From contig CANQEB010000062.1 in the NCBI GenBank assembly GCA_947594085.1, positions 1 to 11,107 of the forward strand: a DNA stretch of 11,107 nt, written 5' to 3'. Positions 7,824-11,107 of the stretch are shown in pieces. Source of the stretch: an uncultured Lachnospiraceae bacterium. GTDB taxonomy: Bacteria; Bacillota; Clostridia; Lachnospirales; Lachnospiraceae. Positions within the stretch are counted from its first letter, which is position 1; each line of letters starts with the position of its first letter. The translations under genes were made by a program, and so were the position numbers. Below the pieces are notes generated by a model. That model worked only from the letters and a program-made list of their open reading frames with translations. It did no database searches and had not been told where the DNA came from.

Positions 7824-9332
7824 TCACAGATACATGGCGCTGAGTCTCAGGAGCTCCTCCTGATCGGTTTCCCTGGTATTTACAATCCCGGCCAGCCGTC
7901 CGTTGGACATGACACCGATTCGGTTCGTGATGCCCAGAATTTCGGGCATCTCAGAAGATACCACGATGATTGTCTTGCCCATCTTGGCCATCCGGATGAT
8001 CAGCTCGTAAATCTCATACTTCGCCCCGACGTCAATGCCTCGTGTCGGCTCATCCATCAGGAATACCGCTGGATCCCGCTCGAGCCACTTTCCGAAAATC
8101 ACCTTTTGCTGATTTCCGCCGGACAGAGCCGTGATCGCGTCGGACGGACCCATGCACTTCGTATGCATGACGTTGATCTCGTTCGCGGTCGCCTTTACCA
8201 TCTTATCTGTGGAAAGGGCAATGCCGGTCTTGTAGTGCTCCAGATTGGTGATCGTCGTGTTGAAGGTCAGGTCTCCTTCCAGATAAAGGCCGGTGGCCTT
8301 GCGCTCCTCCGTAATCATGGCAAAGCCGTGCTGCATAGCATCCTGCGCGTCTGCAAAGTTCATCAGCCGCCCCTTGTAGTAGACTCTGCCCGCGGCTCTG
8401 GTGCGAACCCCGAACATCGTCTCCAGAAGCTCTGTTCTGCCTGCGCCCACCAAACCGTACAGCCCGAAGATCTCGCCCTCCTTCACGTCGAAGGTGATAT
8501 CCTTCAGGTTCGGCGCAAACTTCGTTGACAGATGCTGCACAGAGAGCACGGTGTCCCCCGGCGTGTTGTCCACGGGCGGGAAACGGTTGTCGAGCGAACG
8601 GCCCACCATCGCCGTGATCAGCTCGTTCATATTCGTATCCTTGGTGGCCTTGGTCATGACCAGATTGCCGTCCCGAAGCACGGAAACCTCGTCGCAGATC
8701 TCGAAGATCTCATCCATCTTGTGGGAAATATAGACCAGCGCGATCCCCTGCGCCTTCAGATTGCGCATCATCTCAAAGAGCTTGGCGACCTCCTTGACCG
8801 TCAGGGAGGACGTCGGCTCATCCAGCACGATCAGCCTCGCGTCGTAGGAGATTGCCTTGGCGATCTCCACCATCTGTCTCGCGGAAACCGACATCGTCTT
8901 CATCGGCGCGGTCAGGTTCACGGTCATGTTCAGTCTCCGGAACAGATCCGATGCCTCCCGCTTCATTCTGGTCTCATCCACAACGCCCACGGAATTTTTC
9001 GGATAGCGTCCCAGGAACAGATTGTCGATTACATTTCTTTCCAGGCACTGATTCAGCTCCTGATGAACCATCGCAACGCCATTTTCTAGCGCATCCTTTG
9101 GCCCGAAGAAATTGACTTCCTTCCCGTTCAGGAGAATCGTACCCTCGTCCTTCTGATAGGTGCCGAACAGACATTTCATCATTGTTGACTTACCGGCGCC
9201 GTTCTCTCCCATGAGGCCCATGATGGTGCCTTCCTTCACATCCAGATTGATGTGGTCGAGAACACGGTTACGTCCGAAGGACTTGCACATCCCTCGGATC
9301 GATAAGACGGTCTTTTCATTCTTATCAGCCAT
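7824..9332 (-). CDS. mglA: Galactose/methyl-galactoside import ATP-binding protein
   Basis: The cytoplasmic ATPase of the importer, a 502-residue double-domain protein of the RbsA/MglA/XylG class. Domain 1 has Walker A GENGAGKST (42-50), Q-loop region HQELN (90-94), an atypical signature SVSARQ (148-153), Walker B LIVLDEPTSSL (167-177) and H-loop YISHK (His204). Domain 2 has a degenerate Walker A GLVGAGRT (293-300, Lys replaced by Arg), a full LSGGNQQK signature (403-410), Walker B FLMDEPTRGIDVGAK (424-438), and Ser in place of the H-loop His. This asymmetry, with one competent and one degenerate site, is usual for the family and not damage. AGGAG lies 7 nt before the ATG at 9332. It follows mglB across a terminator-like hairpin and precedes mglC by 48 nt. 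Sugar specificity is inferred from the MglB/MglC resemblance of its partners. Confidence 0.95.
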   Translation of the reverse strand: MADKNEKTVLSIRGMCKSFGRNRVLDHINLDVKEGTIMGLMGENGAGKSTMMKCLFGTYQKDEGTILLNGKEVNFFGPKDALENGVAMVHQELNQCLERNVIDNLFLGRYPKNSVGVVDETRMKREASDLFRRLNMTVNLTAPMKTMSVSARQMVEIAKAISYDARLIVLDEPTSSLTVKEVAKLFEMMRNLKAQGIALVYISHKMDEIFEICDEVSVLRDGNLVMTKATKDTNMNELITAMVGRSLDNRFPPVDNTPGDTVLSVQHLSTKFAPNLKDITFDVKEGEIFGLYGLVGAGRTELLETMFGVRTRAAGRVYYKGRLMNFADAQDAMQHGFAMITEERKATGLYLEGDLTFNTTITNLEHYKTGIALSTDKMVKATANEINVMHTKCMGPSDAITALSGGNQQKVIFGKWLERDPAVFLMDEPTRGIDVGAKYEIYELIIRMAKMGKTIIVVSSEMPEILGITNRIGVMSNGRLAGIVNTRETDQEELLRLSAMYL

Positions 9333-9365
9333 TGTTACACTCCTGTCCCTTTCTCCTCATCTCTC

Positions 9366-9404
9366 AAAAAAGAAGGCCACCAGAAAGAGAACTTCCTGAT
9401 GGCC
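9366..9404 (-). terminator. Intercistronic terminator/attenuator between mglB and mglA
   Basis: On the minus strand a 13-bp stem with three G-U pairs and a TTCT loop is formed by GGCCATCAGGAAG (9404-9392) and CTTTCTGGTGGCC (9387-9375), followed by TTCTTTTTT (9374-9366). It lies about 40 nt after the mglB stop and about 35 nt before the mglA ATG, inside what is otherwise one operon. I infer partial termination that yields more binding protein than transporter, a common arrangement for ABC importers. A protective 3' stem-loop on the mglB mRNA would serve the same end. Confidence 0.88.
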
Positions 9405-9445
9405 CGCCCTCTAATAATTACTTATTCGGAACCTTTCGGCCAATA

Positions 9446-10714
9446 TTACTGGAGCTTAGCGGTATAAGCTGCTGCGTTGTCTGTCTTGCACATGTTGATA
9501 GCAAATGCGTCATACTCGCCCGGATTTGCCAGTCTGTCGGTGATGTTCGCCTCAGTCTGGCCGTCGCCCTTGATGTACTCGACTTCCAGATTCATGATCT
9601 TGTCGTAGTTCTGCAGCTGCGGAAGATAAGTAGCGTTCAGGAAGTTATCGGTGGAATTGAAGATGTCCAGCCATACCTTCTTGACCGGTGCGTCATCCTC
9701 GGAAAGCTGATTGGAGAATGCAGCGTTCGGTGCAGTCGCATCCAGGAAGTTCTCATAATTGTCTGCCGTAACAGCGCCGTTCAGAGCGTAGAAGCAGCGA
9801 GTCTCCTCGTCATAGTAGAACAGGTCCTCGGACAGAACGTTGCCAGCCGCGTCCGGAGTGCCGATACCGGTCATGATGTCCGCATCGTCCAGAGCGTTGC
9901 GCAGAACACGGAGTGTCAGGTAAGCCTGAACGTCAGCGTTCTGGGAGATCGTCCCGCAGTAGCCATCAGCGATAGCTGCCACAGCGTCGCTGTTTGCATC
10001 GTATCCGAAGGTCGGAACGTTGTTCTCATGGGACCATGCATTGAAGACTGCCATGCCCATGCCGTCGTTGTTGGAGACAACGATATCAATCTGATCGCCA
10101 AAAGCTGCGCTCCAGGTAGCGATCGCATTGCCAGCTGTCGGAGCATCCCAGGTAGCGCCGGAGTTGTTCTTCATCTCCTGCGAAGCCAGCTCACGTACAA
10201 CAAGCTCTGTCCCGTCGTCCAGCGTGATCGAACCATCCTGAACGTCCGTCGCGGAACCATCCGTGTTCGTGCCGATCGGCTGAGAATCTACATCGTCGAT
10301 CGTCTCGATGGACTCTTTGCCCTGAGAGGAATCCGGAACAGCTGTCCCAAGTGCCTTACGTGCGCCACGGGTACGTGCGATGGAGTCGTTATGTCCGATA
10401 TCACCGATGCACAGTACATAGCCAAGGACACCGTCACCATTGCGGTCGAGCTCTGCGCCGTGTGCCTTCACGTAGTCAACGATCATCTCGCCCTGAAGCT
10501 CAGCGCCCTGCTTCGCGTCGAAGCCTACATAGTAGGTATCTTCATTCCAGGTAAGAGCATCCATATCGAGCTCACCGGTCTGCGAGTTGGACGGCTGACG
10601 GTTGAACCATGCAACCGGCTTGTCCGCGTTCGCCACATCACTTGCGGATACTGTGGCCGCCATCATAGAGCTGGCGAGCGCTGCAGCCATGACGATTGAA
10701 AATACTTTTCTCAT
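9446..10714 (-). CDS. mglB: Circularly permuted galactose/glucose-binding protein
   Basis: The extracytoplasmic binding protein of the mgl importer, 422 aa. Residues 1-24 are a Sec signal peptide with a likely cut after Ala24 (VSA-S); there is no lipobox Cys. The fold segments are out of the usual order. KPVAWFNRQPS (32-42) matches the mid-domain-I strand bearing the sugar-binding Asn, then YYVGFDAK (61-68), calcium-type loop DRNGDGV (90-96), GHNDSIAR (107-114: His108, Asp110, Arg114), Trp189, SNNDGMG (214-220) and FGYDA (236-240). After the usual C-terminal segment (about 296-326) and a linker (about 327-344) comes the piece that normally begins MglB: VKKVWLDIFNSTDNF (344-358, Asp356/Phe358) to AINMCKTDNAAAY (405-417). 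A low-complexity acidic insert of about 50 residues lies at about 124-173. The ATG at 10714 has AAGGAGGGA in position; an in-frame ATG at 10762 lacks a ribosome-binding site and would precede the signal peptide with charged residues. Confidence 0.9.
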   Translation of the reverse strand: MRKVFSIVMAAALASSMMAATVSASDVANADKPVAWFNRQPSNSQTGELDMDALTWNEDTYYVGFDAKQGAELQGEMIVDYVKAHGAELDRNGDGVLGYVLCIGDIGHNDSIARTRGARKALGTAVPDSSQGKESIETIDDVDSQPIGTNTDGSATDVQDGSITLDDGTELVVRELASQEMKNNSGATWDAPTAGNAIATWSAAFGDQIDIVVSNNDGMGMAVFNAWSHENNVPTFGYDANSDAVAAIADGYCGTISQNADVQAYLTLRVLRNALDDADIMTGIGTPDAAGNVLSEDLFYYDEETRCFYALNGAVTADNYENFLDATAPNAAFSNQLSEDDAPVKKVWLDIFNSTDNFLNATYLPQLQNYDKIMNLEVEYIKGDGQTEANITDRLANPGEYDAFAINMCKTDNAAAYTAKLQ

Positions 10715-10901
10715 AAGAAATCCCTCCTTAAAATAATAATTCTCTGTAACATAGTACATCAAAATTTACTAGATAAGAATATCATTTATTTCATCGAAAA
10801 ACACTATAAAATCTTTCTGTCTTTCACGAATATTCTTCTTTTTTGTGCGTTTCAACTATATTTTCATATATTTGGTATATGATATCTGTTAAATTCACCT
10901 T
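10715..10901 (-). promoter_or_regulatory. Upstream regulatory region of the mgl operon
   Basis: An AT-rich spacer before mglB. The only clear element next to the gene is the ribosome-binding site AAGGAGGGA, about 6 nt before the ATG. No strong consensus promoter is visible. Candidates on the minus strand are TATAGT (10808-10803) as a -10 with a poor -35 (TTCGTG, 10830-10825), and TTGAAA (10855-10850) as a -35 with a poor -10 (TATTCG, 10832-10827). A promoter that needs an activator, such as the nearby AraC-type regulator, would fit this, but that is inference. I see no catabolite-repression (cre) site. Confidence 0.4.
10864..10882. promoter_or_regulatory. 19-bp palindrome, possible operator
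   Basis: TCATATA, five bases (TTTGG on the plus strand), then TATATGA form a perfect 7+7 inverted repeat about 150 nt before mglB, just upstream of the weak promoter candidates. The half-sites are AT-rich, in an AT-rich spacer where such repeats arise by chance fairly easily. It could be bound by the YesN-type regulator or another factor, or mean nothing. Confidence 0.3.
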
Positions 10902-10964
10902 TTATTGCCATAAATGCCCTTCCGCCTTTTCGTCATATTTACGATAACGCCTCCGCCGTATCAT
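10902..10964 (-). CDS. Possible 20-residue basic small ORF
   Basis: An ATG at 10964 opens a short frame encoding a 20-residue peptide that starts MIRRRRYRKYD, with six basic residues among its first nine, and ends HLWQ before a TAA. AGGAG (10979-10975) lies 10 nt upstream. The frame starts 23 nt after the stop of the zinc-ribbon gene, so it could be translated from that transcript. There is no recognisable family and chance is a serious alternative. It could be a leader peptide or a small product of the upstream gene's operon. Confidence 0.2.
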   Translation of the reverse strand: MIRRRRYRKYDEKAEGHLWQ

Positions 10965-10987
10965 TTCCTTATATCTCCTTTACTCAA

Positions 10988-11107
10988 TTACCGTATATTT
11001 CTCAACTCCATCCGGCACTCCTCGCATGCCCGGTACGGATAGCCGAGGGGCAGCGGTCTGCCGCAGTACGGGCAGCGGTGTGCGCCTGTGTCTTGGCACG
11101 ATTTAGA
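10988..11107 (-). CDS. C-terminal end of a zinc-ribbon protein (partial)
   Basis: A frame open to the window edge encodes the last 39 residues of a protein and stops with TAA at 10990-10988. It carries two CxxC pairs, CPYC and CEEC, separated by GRPLPLGYPYRA, the spacing of a zinc ribbon, plus an extra Cys and His eight and two residues before the first pair. The tail RMELRNIR is basic. The pattern supports metal binding and makes chance coding unlikely, but the main body lies outside the window, so function is unknown. It is transcribed toward mglB and no intrinsic terminator is visible after it. Confidence 0.6.
   Translation of the reverse strand, partial: SKSCQDTGAHRCPYCGRPLPLGYPYRACEECRMELRNIR

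Noticed and set aside
6870..8528. Plus-strand open frame of about 550 codons opposite mglC and mglA
   Set aside because: It has no recognisable domain and crosses two well-supported genes on the other strand. It is a composition artefact.
8730..8910. Damage in MglA: missing LSGGQ signature in domain 1 and Walker A Lys in domain 2
   Set aside because: These asymmetries are normal for RbsA/MglA-class double ATPases, in which only one composite site is fully competent.
9332..10699. Plus-strand open frame of about 455 codons opposite mglB
   Set aside because: It has no motif or ribosome-binding site, and the opposite strand encodes a clear signal peptide and binding-protein motifs.
10715..10762. 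Upstream in-frame ATG extending mglB by 16 residues
   Set aside because: It has no ribosome-binding site, would place charged and aromatic residues before the signal peptide, and the ATG at 10714 has an ideal AAGGAGGGA.
10845..10860. Catabolite-responsive element near TTGAAACGCAC
   Set aside because: It has only a half-site resemblance, lacks the central spacing and the second palindromic arm.

Overview
The window looks like a piece of a Clostridia genome, probably Lachnospiraceae-like. The evidence is strong AGGAGG-type ribosome-binding sites, a YesM/YesN-type two-component system, a lipobox sugar-binding lipoprotein and a moderately high GC content. The genus cannot be fixed from the sequence alone. 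All credible genes lie on the minus strand, so transcription runs from high to low coordinates.

Right end (10715-11107): the last 39 codons of a zinc-ribbon protein enter from beyond the window. A roughly 270-base AT-rich spacer follows. It holds a possible 20-residue ORF, a 7+7 bp palindrome and presumably the mgl promoter.

Centre (6117-10714): a galactose/glucose-type (Mgl) ABC importer operon, mglB-mglA-mglC. A strong terminator-like hairpin sits between mglB and mglA, and a clear intrinsic terminator follows mglC. Two members are unusual. The first-gene binding protein appears to be a circular permutation of the MglB fold: the segment that normally starts the protein is at its C-terminus, and the segment beginning at the sugar-binding Asn strand directly follows the signal peptide. 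The permease carries an extra soluble, charged, probably helical N-terminal domain of about 220 residues.

Left (397-5960): a tightly packed operon of a YesN-type response regulator, a YesM-type sensor kinase, a membrane-anchored periplasmic-binding-protein-like protein, and a canonical (non-permuted) MglB-type lipoprotein. The first three genes overlap by 8 and 4 nt. The arrangement suggests a sugar-sensing module that controls the adjacent mgl operon, comparable to XylFII-LytS-YesN for xylose in clostridia. The locus therefore holds three periplasmic-binding-protein homologues of different architecture beside a single ATPase/permease pair.

Left end (1-376): leuS begins with its own promoter and a strong ribosome-binding site, but its reading frame breaks off after about 67 residues. 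The last ~57 bases of the window do not look like leucyl-tRNA synthetase, which points to a rearrangement, a pseudogene or an assembly junction.
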